This document shows positions 52,596-62,992 of a stretch of DNA of 64,000 bases, one piece after another (position 1 is the stretch's first letter; every line of letters starts with the position of its first letter). The DNA lies in contig AZLU01000033.1 of assembly GCA_002224055.1 (NCBI GenBank), positions 1 to 64,000 of the forward strand. Direction: 5' to 3'. The notes beneath the pieces are model-generated. The model made no database searches and had not been told where the DNA came from. It saw only the letters and a program-made list of their open reading frames with translations. This stretch comes from Pezizomycotina sp. ARF18 (Eukaryota; Ascomycota). The position numbers and the translations under genes were made by a program.

Positions 52596-54018
52596 CTATT
52601 TGACTTTTTTATTCCGTTGGACATACCATAGATGTGCCAGCTGCATGGTTTCGTATGAAAATGGATGGGGGATCTATGGAATTCGAGAAAGGATAATTAG
52701 TTATGACATTTTGGGCAATAGAATCTAGGAGGGAAAGGTATATGTACTACTCACCTCGCTGTTTCCTGGTCTTGCAACTGGATGCCGTAAGTACACCGCG
52801 TGGCAAATGTTGTGGTTGACTTCGAGGTATCGGGGGATGTGCGCGAAGGCAGATAAGTATTCCCTCGGTCTCCATGGCGTAGCGTAAGGTTTGCTGCTAT
52901 CTAACAGTCCATCGTCTATTCTCTCCTCTTCCTTATCCTCTCCCTTGTTTACCGTTTTCTCGGCGGCCGACTTTGTTTCCGTCTTTTTCTTTTCTGATCT
53001 CGTCGCTTCCGAATCTGCCTCTTTATCCTTTACTTCGCTGTTCTCCTTTGATTCGGACGCCGCCGACGACTCCTCTGTCTTGTTCTCTTCCCCTTCTTTG
53101 GCTTCCCCTTCAGCCGTAGCTGCCTTCGGTTTTTCTCCTCTGACTTCAGCTTCCGTGGCTGCTATTTCTGCCTTCTTGGCAGCTTCTTTGACTTTACTGG
53201 CCTCTTCAACGGCCTTCTGCTCGGCAATCTTCAGCTCAGCGGCCGCGCGTATCGCTTCTGCTTCGGTCTCACTTGGTTCTTTGCGCCTGTCGCAAAAAGC
53301 ACCCGCTCTGGGTCGACCGAGAACATGTCGCCAGGGTTTAGCAGATATCCGGGTATCGTCAACTTTCGAGAATATGAATCAAAAATTAGCCCAAAATAAC
53401 TTTGCACTCGAAACCTATGTCACTAGAGAACAGGTAAAAACAAAGCGAACCTTCTTCCCGTTAACCTTCACAGCGCCGTGCCTTATGAAGCTCTTCGCCT
53501 GCCTGGGACTGCTCGCGAACATCGCCCTGAACATCGCAATATCTAGCCTCCGCTCCATCGGCCAGTACACCATTGTCCAGTACGGCGTCTTCTTCCTGGT
53601 CGGATCCCTGCCGAAGCTCCTGCTCTGCTGCTCGTCGCCGTCCAGACCCGTACCCCTACCCAGCGAAAGCTCGCTGCCGTCGGTTTGAGCCAGCTTACGC
53701 GGATTTAAGGGAACGACCGCCCGCATGTTCGAGCGGTACATCTCCTGCCATAGTCCCTCGCGCACGTGCTCGCCGAAATAGTTTCTGGTCTCGAACTTGC
53801 CGCGGTACTTTTGCCAGTAGATCGTGTTGTTTTCGGGGACGATGGGGAGGATGCGGGATATGTTGAAGAGGTTGTAGCGGTGCCAGTTCTGACGGACTTT
53901 CTGTAATACAATAGCGATAGGTGTTTTTTTTGTTAGGAAATACTTGGTCGCAATTGACACGAATTGAGCTAGGAGAACTTACCGGTCGGCGTAATAGATT
54001 TAATTTATGCTTCCCCAT
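52596..54018 (-). CDS. NAM9: mitochondrial small-subunit ribosomal protein uS4m (Nam9)
   Basis: Binds 16S-type rRNA in the mitochondrial small ribosomal subunit. The start [12 protein letters not shown] is followed by an intron (about 53901-53980) and [15 protein letters not shown], then [20 protein letters not shown] and [20 protein letters not shown]. The S4 RNA-binding core is [20 protein letters not shown] and [14 protein letters not shown]. After the next intron comes [20 protein letters not shown]-type sequence (frame slipped) leading into a long Glu/Lys/Ala/Ser-rich insert (52930-53290). The fungal C-terminal signature is [20 protein letters not shown], then [21 protein letters not shown] last intron (about 52670-52756) is followed by [20 protein letters not shown] with the stop at 52596. 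The charged insert is typical of filamentous-fungal Nam9. The upstream region bears a TATA box facing away from it. Confidence 0.9.
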
Positions 54019-54221
54019 TGTTCAATTAAGCTCTCACGAGCTGCGCGGTATGGTACGGAGAAAAGTTCTGATGGCGGGGAGCTCCAGTGATAGTAGTATT
54101 GAAGTGAAGTTCGGGTCTGCCAATCAGAGAACGTCAATGTTCTAGTAAAGTTTTCAAGGCTAAAAAAAGTTGGTGCGGCTCATTTTCTGGGGAACACCAG
54201 CCACAGATATTTCGTGCGCAC

Positions 54222-54229
54222 TATAAAAA
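54222..54229 (+). promoter_or_regulatory. TATA box without a downstream protein gene
   Basis: TATAAAAA is flanked by GC-richer DNA (GTGCGCAC before, GGGACGAGGG after). About 30 nt on is an A/T and C-rich stretch like a fungal leader (CATCAAC/ACATCAC types). The next plus-strand gene would have to start within 1.2 kb, but none is visible. Confidence 0.5.
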
Positions 54230-54598
54230 GGGACGAGGGAATTTTCTTTTCATCCGAAAATTTTCTTAACAGATCAACATCGCACATATCAACGCGGTCA
54301 TCAACGGAAGCGCCCGATACTATCACCAACTCCTTCTTTCTAACTTACTAGGACATATTGTGGTGTAAGTGATCAAGTCATCGGTGGCGGCAGCTTCTAA
54401 TGGTTCTGGAGAAAATTAGATTGGCCAGTTGGTTGACCGATTGAGTATTCGAGGATACGACTTTCATTATTATCTTCCGTTGCGCATGTCACGTAAACCT
54501 TTAAAATCAATAAATTGGAGACATAGAATAAAATTTCAACGAAATTGATGAAGGGGAAAGAATCGTCCGTCGAAAAATCTTTTCACGTATGGCTTTAG

Positions 54599-54637
54599 GT
54601 GCCGTTGAGATAAGCAATTCTGTAGTAAAAACGGCAC
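54599..54637. repeat. inverted repeat, 8-bp stem
   Basis: GTGCCGTT and AACGGCAC flank a 23-nt spacer. The arms are perfect. It lies in the gene-poor interval downstream of the orphan TATA box. Confidence 0.65.
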
Positions 54638-55431
54638 TTTCGAAGCTTTGGCGTTGTTAGTTCATTCTTTAGCTCTTCCATGGGCGTCCAAAGTCAAAAA
54701 GATCTGCCAATATCAAATGATATATCATCACTTCTCCTGTTAGAAAACGAAATAATCGTTTTAAGGTCCAAGGTATTGTACGCTGTTTCTCGCCCTCCTT
54801 GCGAGGATTCGCAGAGACCGTAGCGCTTCGATATTCGAGGGCTATACGAGAGACATTTCAATCCTAATCCAAAGGCTATATATGATTATCAAACGTATAT
54901 TCGTTCGTTTTACATGTATATCATACGTCCTAGGGATATTTATCACGACAGTTATAATTATGTATCAAAATTGTATCGTATATACTTTGATTCAAATTCG
55001 AAATGAATTGACCCAAAACATGTAAAGATACATATGTTCTCTAATTACAAGCGACCACCCTGGTGATTTAGAGAGACCCAAGAGGGAGACTTAATAAGTG
55101 CGTAGCCTTTTACATAAAGAAATATTTTTGTTTAAAAAGTGTTTCTATTCTAGCAGAACTGAATTTTGATCGTGAGCGTCATGTGGTGAGAGGGGGGGGG
55201 AGGGGACCACTGAAAGAAGAAGCGCAAAGAATGCTAGAAGGATGTTATTATTAAGAAAGAATTTATAGTCTCCAACCGTTGCATCTGAAAATATACCAAA
55301 GTTAAAGAAGAAAAAAAAAAGGAAAAAAGAAGTGGGTAAAGAAGGAGGATGAGGGGATATGTCGAAGATTTGTTTTTTATCACACGCCTAGAAGAAATAC
55401 ATATGTAACATTAAAAAGAGTAAAAGGAGCC

Positions 55432-57375
55432 TTATGCGTAGAGTTCTGTCCTGGCCTTCATAACGAGATGGCAATCGTCCTCAGGGAAGATCGTAGCGAA
55501 AACCTTGATGATTTCTGATTCTTCGGTAGGGGTGTGTGCCAGTCGAGGTGGAGAGAAGCCTTGGATAGCATCGCCATAAGATTGGAGATGGCGTACTTTA
55601 AAAAAAAAGGAAAATTAGTTAGTATATGGAGAAAATTATAGGATTATAAATTCTGTATGGTATTTGTAACGTACATGTTGACCAAGGCAGTAGTGAGGGC
55701 CAGTGCCGAAAACGAGCCAGTTCTTCGATTCCTTCTCAGCCGTGCCGGTGATCCAGCGGTCCGGGTTGAAAGTATCCGGATCGGGGTAGACAGCCGGGTC
55801 GTGAAGCGCCGGGTAGAGCGTAGGGACAACCATAGATCTAAAAAAGATCAAGAACGTTAGCAGAATTCTCATGAGATTATCACGTAATAGCAGAACAAAA
55901 ATTAAATAAGAAGGACGCGAGATTGAATAGATTACTAACCTTTAGGAATAGTGTACTTGGGCGTGACAGGGAAATTCTTCTTGACTTCATAAGGAACCAT
56001 TAGAACAGGAGGGCGGTATCTGAGAGTTTCCTTGACCACGGCGCGGGTGTAGGTGAGAGAGTCGAGAATATCCATGTTCATGCGCTTGTTGATGTCACCA
56101 CCGCGAGCGATCAGAGCTTCTTCGCGAACCTTATCGAGCATGTGAGGGTTGTCGGCCATGATCTGGAACATCCAGGTGGTAGCACTGCTAGTGGCATCCT
56201 GGGAAGCGAAAAGGAACGCAAACAAAGCCTCGGATATTTCACGGTTGGTAAAGTCGCGGATCAGTTGTGGAGCACCAGGACCCTTGAGAGGCACCTCACC
56301 GCGCTCGGCACGGGCTTCCCATTCCCTCGATTCGATCATCTGCTTAACCCACTGGTCGACGATGCACTCTGGCTTCGCTCCCGGGACGGCCATATTGGAT
56401 TTGGATTCGGCGGCACATCTCTCGAACTCGTTAAGAACAAAATCTGCAGCCTTCTTGCCATACCAGGGCTTGGTGAACGGGAGGATGATCGGGAAGTTGA
56501 CAAGCTCGAGCGCAGCCGTGATGCAGACATAGCTCTCAGTGATGGTAGCGACCGCTTCATCGCTAATATAGTGGCCGACGAAGGTCCTGCAGGAAAGAGC
56601 GACGTTGATATCGCGGAACTCGTGCATAAACGGTTGCGGTTTGCCGTCTTTACTCAATTGGACCATCGCTTGAAGTACCTGTCGTAGATTTCCTCTTGTC
56701 CTCGAGGTAGATGTTCATTGCCTTGCGAGTGAACAATCCGTTCAAACCCTTCGAAAGTCGGCATGCGCCTTTCCGTCAAGGAAAACGAAATTGGTTGGTC
56801 GCAAAAGCTTGATGGCAATATCAACGACACACGGCCTAACGAACGACGGCGAATTGAGAACCTTTCGAGCAAGATCGCGAGACGAAGCAATGACAACAAA
56901 CTTGTGGAAAACAGAGACGCAGCTGAGTTCACCGCTGTTCCATTTTGCGAGATATTTATCGAACTTGGGGTTGACACTTTCCATGAAGGTCCCATGAAGG
57001 GGATTTTAAAGCGGGGGCCAGCAATGGAACCCTTCTTGTATATATAGGAGACTATCAATAAAGACGTTAGAAATTTCTCTTCCCTTGGAGCATAGAATAC
57101 TTCAAAAATAAAAGGCCCTTTGAAACTTCATATGCCGAAGTTTATATTTCAAAGCTGGACGTAAATTGCTGTGAGCAAATTCGAAGTAGAGAACATACGT
57201 TGATCATATATAACGAGTGCGAGCAAGAAGGTGAAAGAGGCAGACCAGAAGTTCATGCCGGCGATAAAATTGTATACCAGGAATAAGCATATTCGATTTC
57301 AGGTGTACGATTGATAGAGGACTCCAGAGACGGAGGGCTGTGGACCGTGTCTGGAGAAGCGCTCATCGACGACAT
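55432..57375 (-). CDS. ERG5: sterol C-22 desaturase, cytochrome P450 CYP61 (Erg5)
   Basis: ER-bound P450 that introduces the C22-C23 double bond in ergosterol synthesis. The start [20 protein letters not shown] leads to a membrane anchor ([19 protein letters not shown]), with one frame slip just before it. After an intron (about 57053-57197) come [60 protein letters not shown] and [15 protein letters not shown]. The CYP61 core has [40 protein letters not shown] and [20 protein letters not shown] (I-helix with A-S-Q-D-A-T-S). Then come [20 protein letters not shown] (ExxR) and [20 protein letters not shown], with the heme-binding [11 protein letters not shown]. The end is [16 protein letters not shown] with the stop at 55432. 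Introns are near 55597-55672 and 55840-55937. A start at 57256 is possible but loses the N-terminus. Azole-target pathway enzyme; the usual length is about 520-540 aa. Confidence 0.94.
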
Positions 57376-59511
57376 TATCGATGGAACGTGCTGATCAAGC
57401 AGCAACCACGGAAGAACTGAAGATATATATTTGAATTGAAGAGTTGTAAAAGATCCCTTTTACAATAGGTATCTAGAGAGAGAAGAAAACGTTAGTATTG
57501 GCTTTTGAAGCTTAGATAGACCTGCCACTGCCAGTAACAGAATCCCATAGCCAATTGATTCAAGGAAACCACTACCAAAAAAAAAAAAAAAGATGTTGAA
57601 AAGACAACGAATTGCGAAATGGAAGACGGTGAGAGAAGCAGAGACAGCGGGAAAATCTTCTTTTTTAAAATTCAGAGGGAAATCAGTAAATAATAAATAA
57701 AAAAGAATATTAAAATATTTTTTCATTTTTTAATACTGTAAAAACATATATATTTTCCCTTTTATCTCAACGCCTCCCCTCCAAGAACGCTCATCTAGAA
57801 CAATTGAGTCTCGAACTTATTATATAGTATATATGCATATATCGACCAACAGATGGGAAACTTTCCCCTACTTATCTGCCGAGTTTTATACGTATATACG
57901 CGCTCAAAGAAGCACAGCAATATTTGAAATGTAGTTCTTCCATGGACGTCGTTCTTCGGGCCTCTTCTTTCTTTTATTCCTTTTTTTTTTTAAGCTATTC
58001 TTTTTTGAAGTTTGTTATATATATCCTCTTAATGACGGATAATTATATTAGGGGGAAGGGAGCCTATTGCCATGTTTTTGTTATATTCACCACTTTGAAG
58101 CACAAAATCCAAGCGACTCTTCTTGAACACCTAGTTCAACTTGCTCCCTTTCGCTTGATACTGCTACTACCGCCGCAACAGCAATGAAGAAGAAGACACG
58201 AAAACGAAGAATGCATTGGGTTTTGACAGAGCAATTCCGGGAAAAGAAAGGGTGACGTTACTTACTGGTACCGTACTACTCTGAAAGGTTAGGTATACCT
58301 ATAAAGAAGTAAATATACAAAATATAGATGTTCCCCTCAAACCCAAAGAAATATCCCAAAAATAAATACCAATATAGTTGTAGTAGAGCCAGAAAAAAGT
58401 CTGGGAATAAAAAACGGGCTGGGGAGAAAAGGAAAGAAAAAATATATAAGAAAAGTAAAAAAGAGGGCTAGGAATTTATTTCTTCAGGTAAGTATATACA
58501 ATTCCGGAGAGAACCTCTTCCGATCGGACTGCTAGTGATTGCCAATTGCTAATTACTCACTGTTAATTGCTCTTTGCTAATAAAAATCAGAGAAATTGCA
58601 GTTTCTCTGTGGGTTTTTCCCCTTCATTCCAATTTCCAGCATTCCCGTCATTTCGGCCTCCGTTGACCGCGGCCGCCCATCCATGCTTGTTGCGCGCAAT
58701 ACCCACGAGGAACGCCTCATATCGCTAGGGGAAAAGTTACAGACAGGTCCTAATTAGTGACGCCAAGATGGAATCATCGTTCCGAGTTGATATCAATTTC
58801 CGATATTCGTCCATTGCAGTCGTCCGGTGTGCCTTTTTTTTTTTTTAAAAAAAAAAAAATTTTCTTCAGTTACCCACTTTGGCAAACGCACCTCAAATTA
58901 TTCTCCCACCCCCATGCTCAGTAAAAAAAATCTCTCACCCCCCAAAACGCGATCAATTGCAGTCACACCACTGTAAGTGTAATAGTCACCCTCGTTCAAG
59001 CCAATATACTGTCGAGTTGTGCGCCTTTTTTCTGGTTTCTAGATCATCCCATCGCGATTGTCGATTTGAGACAGGCCAAGTTCTAGATTCCCGTAAGGAA
59101 AAAAAAGCTTAAGCTTTGTTGTTTGTTGTTGTTGACGCGATATAACTCAAAAAACTTCGGAGCTTATCGCCCGAGAAACGAGACCTCGCGTTGCCGGAGG
59201 CCGAGCAAGCGAAATTATTTGCGTGTTACCGACGGCTGTTTATGCAATGATTTCCCGCTTGTAGACCTCGTGGTCGCGCGACAATTTCGCGTTAGAACGA
59301 GTCGTTAAGACAGCAAAATTACTGGACAGTGATATAATAATTTAGCTTACAGGATGTACACCTAATGCTACAGCTACATCAAGGGAAAACAATAATACAA
59401 AGTAAAAGTATATCTGACATGGTCAAGTACCTTTGTGTGACGTTTGACCATTTGGAAACAAGAGGAAACAATGACGGAAATCTTTTCCAGCCGGTACCCT
59501 CGCTCGACCCG
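57376..59511. other. 2.1 kb intergenic, no gene seen
   Basis: Upstream of ERG5 and downstream of the DUF2461 gene. AT-rich, with an A13 run near 57577, a T13-A13 inverted pair at 58834-58859 and clustered AATTGCTAAT-type words at 58533-58580. Open frames are short and carry no family signal. Confidence 0.5.
58834..58859. repeat. inverted homopolymer pair T13-A13
   Basis: About 13 T are followed directly by 13 A, a perfect palindrome of 26 bp. Intergenic. Confidence 0.9.
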
Positions 59512-60694
59512 TTTACTCATCGCTATCATCGTCGTCGTCGTCGTCATCGTCATCGTCGTCATCATCATCATCGTCATTGCCGTTGTAAGGCGGAGCGTTG
59601 AGGTCGGGCATTACAACATCATTTAAATAATTAATAAAGGGAGCCATTATACCAATAATATCAGCGATCCTCTCTATTGCTCCCGGGTCCAACTTCTTCG
59701 TCGGTTAGCCTCTTGCCTAGCGTGAAGCTCCTCAAGCGGAGGAGCTCAATGTCCTTGTGATCCTTTTCGTAACCCTTCGGTGCGGTCTTGAGTGCGTCTT
59801 CGCTATTCCTTCCGCAGAACCACTTCACCATTGCTTTCTGCCTCTCTTTGTTATCCATGTTTTGTGTAGCTCCCAGCGAAGCCTTACTCTTTTTACCCTT
59901 CTTAATCTCCAGTTTCTCTTCGGGATAGAATTCATCGAACAGCTCCTTATTACCGAGAACCCGCTTTATCCGCTCAGGGTGATTATCGATATCGCGGCGC
60001 ATCAGTGACAGGGGCTGAGCTTCGCCATGCCAGATGCCGCCACCAACGAAGCTGTTCCCAGGCTGAACGGAGAGATAGTAGTGCGCATAAGGGCCTTTCC
60101 TGCCTGTTCTCGACCATGCTGCCGAGAAATAAACCTATTAAAATGATATCAGCATAGAACAAAAAAGGGGAAGGGAAAGGGAAAGGGAAAAGGAAAGAAT
60201 TTGCCCCTTACGGGATCCTTTACCTTATACGGCGTCTTGTCGTTGGAGAAGCGAATGTCACGATACAGTCGGAACAGGAGATCTTTCATCGGTAACTCCG
60301 GTATGGTTGAATCCTTCTCAATAACCTTTTCGCTCAGGACTTCGATGAAAGACTTGAAATTCTCGCTCGCCTCCTTGAACTCGTCGTTGTTCTCCTGAAA
60401 CCATTCCCTATCGTTATTCGCTGCTAGTTCTCGAAGAAAGTCCAGCGTGGCCTTTTTGATGCGCGGCAGCTTTCCACCTGAGGCTGCAGGCGACGATGCG
60501 TGACTACTGTCCTCGTCGGCTTCCTCCTTGTATTCGTATTCATCTGAATCATCGGCCTCAAAATACCTACTCTTGAGGTTGCGAGAGGAGCGCCGCTTCG
60601 AGGGAGCAGAGTCGACGTCGCTGTTGCGCGAGGGAGCAGAGTCGAAATCGCTGTTGCGCGAGGTTGGCCTTTTTCTCTTGGTGCCTGCGACCAT
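59512..60694 (-). CDS. DUF2461 (TIGR02453 family) protein with poly-Asp tail
   Basis: Conserved family of unknown function found in bacteria and fungi. The start MVAGTKRKRPTSRNSDFDSA begins a charged, probably nuclear N-terminal region (KRRSSRNLKSRY, DDSDEYEYKEEADEDSS) absent from bacterial members. The domain follows: ATLDFLRELAANNDREWFQE (family signature NNxREWF), FKSFIEVLSEKVIEKDSTI, LLFRLYRDIRFSNDKTPYK (R-D-x-R-F-S-x-D-K-x-P-Y), an intron (about 60137-60208), AWSRTGRKGPYAHYYLSVQP, SFVGGGIWHGEAQPLSLMRR, HPERIKRVLGN, and the C-terminal RSFTLGKRLTDEEVGPG. After a frame slip near 59685 the tail reads IADIIGIMAPFINYLNDVV, then MPDLNAPPYNG. It ends in about 15 Asp coded by a GAT/GAC repeat (59525-59570) and DSDE, stop at 59512. 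There is a small duplication SAPSRNSD in the N-terminus. Divergent from the SNF2 gene. Confidence 0.85.
59525..59575 (-). repeat. coding GAT/GAC microsatellite (poly-Asp)
   Basis: ATC/GTC triplets on the plus strand encode about 15 Asp at the end of the DUF2461 protein. GAT and GAC alternate, as expected of a tract kept by selection on the protein or by slow turnover. Confidence 0.8.
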
Positions 60695-61093
60695 TGGTTA
60701 TGTGGTTAATGTAATCCAGATGCAGGTTGGAGATATCCATCCGAAAGAGAAGAAAATGGATGCGCTTCGGTGTTGATAAAGCGGAGAAGACTTGAGTATT
60801 CAAAAAATTCCAGAGAGAAAAAAAAAGGATGGGGTGAAATAAAAGGGAGTTGAGATGTTGAGATGTTTACTGTTAAACTTTCTATTTGGGTATATATTCT
60901 TTCAAGAAAGTGAGTGAGACTAAGTAGCTGAAAAGGAAAGACCAGTAACTATAGGTATTGCTTATCCAATAGCATTTCAAGATGCAGCGCGTCAGAAATA
61001 AATCGTGCAGTCTTACTTACATCATCACCACGCAGACCACTAAAACAATATACGCGGCGGCACAGCCGGACCCAACATCCGGCATTCCCTGTT

Positions 61094-61128
<35 letters not shown>

Positions 61129-61918
61129 CCCCTTTTTCTTTTTTTTCCAGACAAACATAGCGAAGGGACCCGGGAATCGGGAATCGAGAATCGCCAATTA
61201 TTATAGCGTCTCCCCTTGGTCCCCTTCGCACCCGTGGATCGAGGCAACGAGGACAAAGGAAGGAAAAAATCACGATAGCCAATAGCCGCTAGCCAATGAA
61301 TTCCCCCTGTAGGAGTCATTTCTAGGGTGAGAAAAAAAGGAAACGCGAGATCACATTTACTACCGTACTACATCACTTACTTTACCGTATCCGGCAAATT
61401 TATTACGCTCAAAGGTTTTCTCTCTCCCGTGTGCTTTTTATCGCAGTCACGTTTTTGCGCGTTTCGCGTAAATTCCAAGAAAAGTAAAGGGCAAATAATC
61501 TTGACGTCCCCCCGAAAATATAAAAAAATAAAAATAAAATAATAATAAGAAAATCCAACCCAACATCCTTCTCTTCCTTGCCTTCCTCCCCCCCCCCCCC
61601 CCAATAACCACCTTCTTCTACCCTCCCATACTTCCTTTGTTTCCCTTCTTCTTACTCGCTATTTTTGCAAACAAAGAAACAAAGAAACAAAAAACAAAAA
61701 AAAAAATACCAAGTAAATAACACAAAATTATATAATTCACTTATTTCAAGCACGCCTTTGACATCCCTCGTTCCACTTAAGCACACGACTTGAACAAATT
61801 AGGAGAGTTCGGATTCTCATTTATCTCGTCAACTCATCACCCCCTAGAGGTCCGTTCAATCCACAACGAAAGAATTTTTTTCAACACGAAAAACAATTCA
61901 TCAACACTTTTCGAGAAG
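60695..61918. promoter_or_regulatory. divergent promoter of the DUF2461 and IRC5-like genes
   Basis: A 1.2 kb interval with a long T run and C/T stretch at 61096-61150, a C run of 15 at 61588-61602, and AAAC/AAAT-rich leader-like DNA from 61670. No gene seen. Confidence 0.5.
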
Positions 61919-62941
61919 ATGCCTCGTCCGTCGCCACTCTACTACCCTCAGCTAGGGAAAGTGATTCGGTTGAAGCCTCTACACCCCCAACGTCCGCGCC
62001 TTTGAGCGAAATCGGGGATGATCTCAAAATCGAAAATACTACCGACGACGACGATAATGAGCGGCTCATGCTTGACCTTGCAGGCGTGTCCTCTACTATG
62101 AGAGATGAGGAAGAGCGTTACAAGGCCGAACACAAGAGACAAGAAGAGGAAGAAGCTAAAAAATACCATGCTAGAGCTCGGGACACGGATGACGATTTGA
62201 TGCAGAAGCAACTGGATCGATTGGTTCAAAAGAGCACAATCTACTCCAAGTTCCTGCTTGACAAGCTTAACACGCAACAGGAAGCATCAAGGGCAGCGGC
62301 CGAAAGGCTGATAGGGAGCAAGCAAGTAAGAAGGATGGTACGGGAAAAACTCAGCAAAGGCTTCGGCGGGCTCGAAAAAGGTCACATGCCAGTCCACGAC
62401 GCAAGGGCCTGATAAAGATGACGATAAGAAAGATACAAAAGCTGCCCTAAGAAAGGCGCAAGAGGACGACCACCTAATAAGACGAAACACGGGACCCTGG
62501 ATGTCTCCAAGTATTTTACGAAGAAGGACCTTAGTGATATGGCGGCTGAAGGTGAGGAGGAGGAAGCGGAGGATGAAGGATTTGGTGCGAAGGTAACCAA
62601 GTCAGCCAGGCAACCAGACTTGATTACAGGCGCCGTCATGAAAGAGTACCAGCTGCAAGGCCTTGAATGGCTCGTTTCCCTGTATGAGAACGGTCTCAAT
62701 GGGATATTGGCAGATGAAATGGGCTTGGGGTGAGTTAATCATATGGATTGCCTCCAGTGAATTTCAATTGACAATGAGGCAGCAAAACACTCCAAACAAT
62801 CGCATTTATAGCATTTTTAAAGTCCAAACATGTGCATGGTCCATTCCTTGTTGCTGCGCCGCTATCGACGCTATCTAACTGGGTCGACGAATTCAAGAGG
62901 TAAGGTTTCCTATTAATCCAATATAAACATACTTGAAATTT

Positions 62942-62992
<51 letters not shown>

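Larger units (their letters stand above)
54019..55431. other. 1.4 kb interval with an orphan promoter-like segment
   Basis: Holds the NAM9 promoter on the left. A strong plus-strand TATA box is at 54222-54229, with leader-like sequence and a GTAAGT donor near 54364 behind it, but no open frame longer than about 16 codons from an ATG follows. An inverted repeat is at 54599-54637. The rest up to the ERG5 stop is AT-rich with a G run near 55190-55200. Confidence 0.45.
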
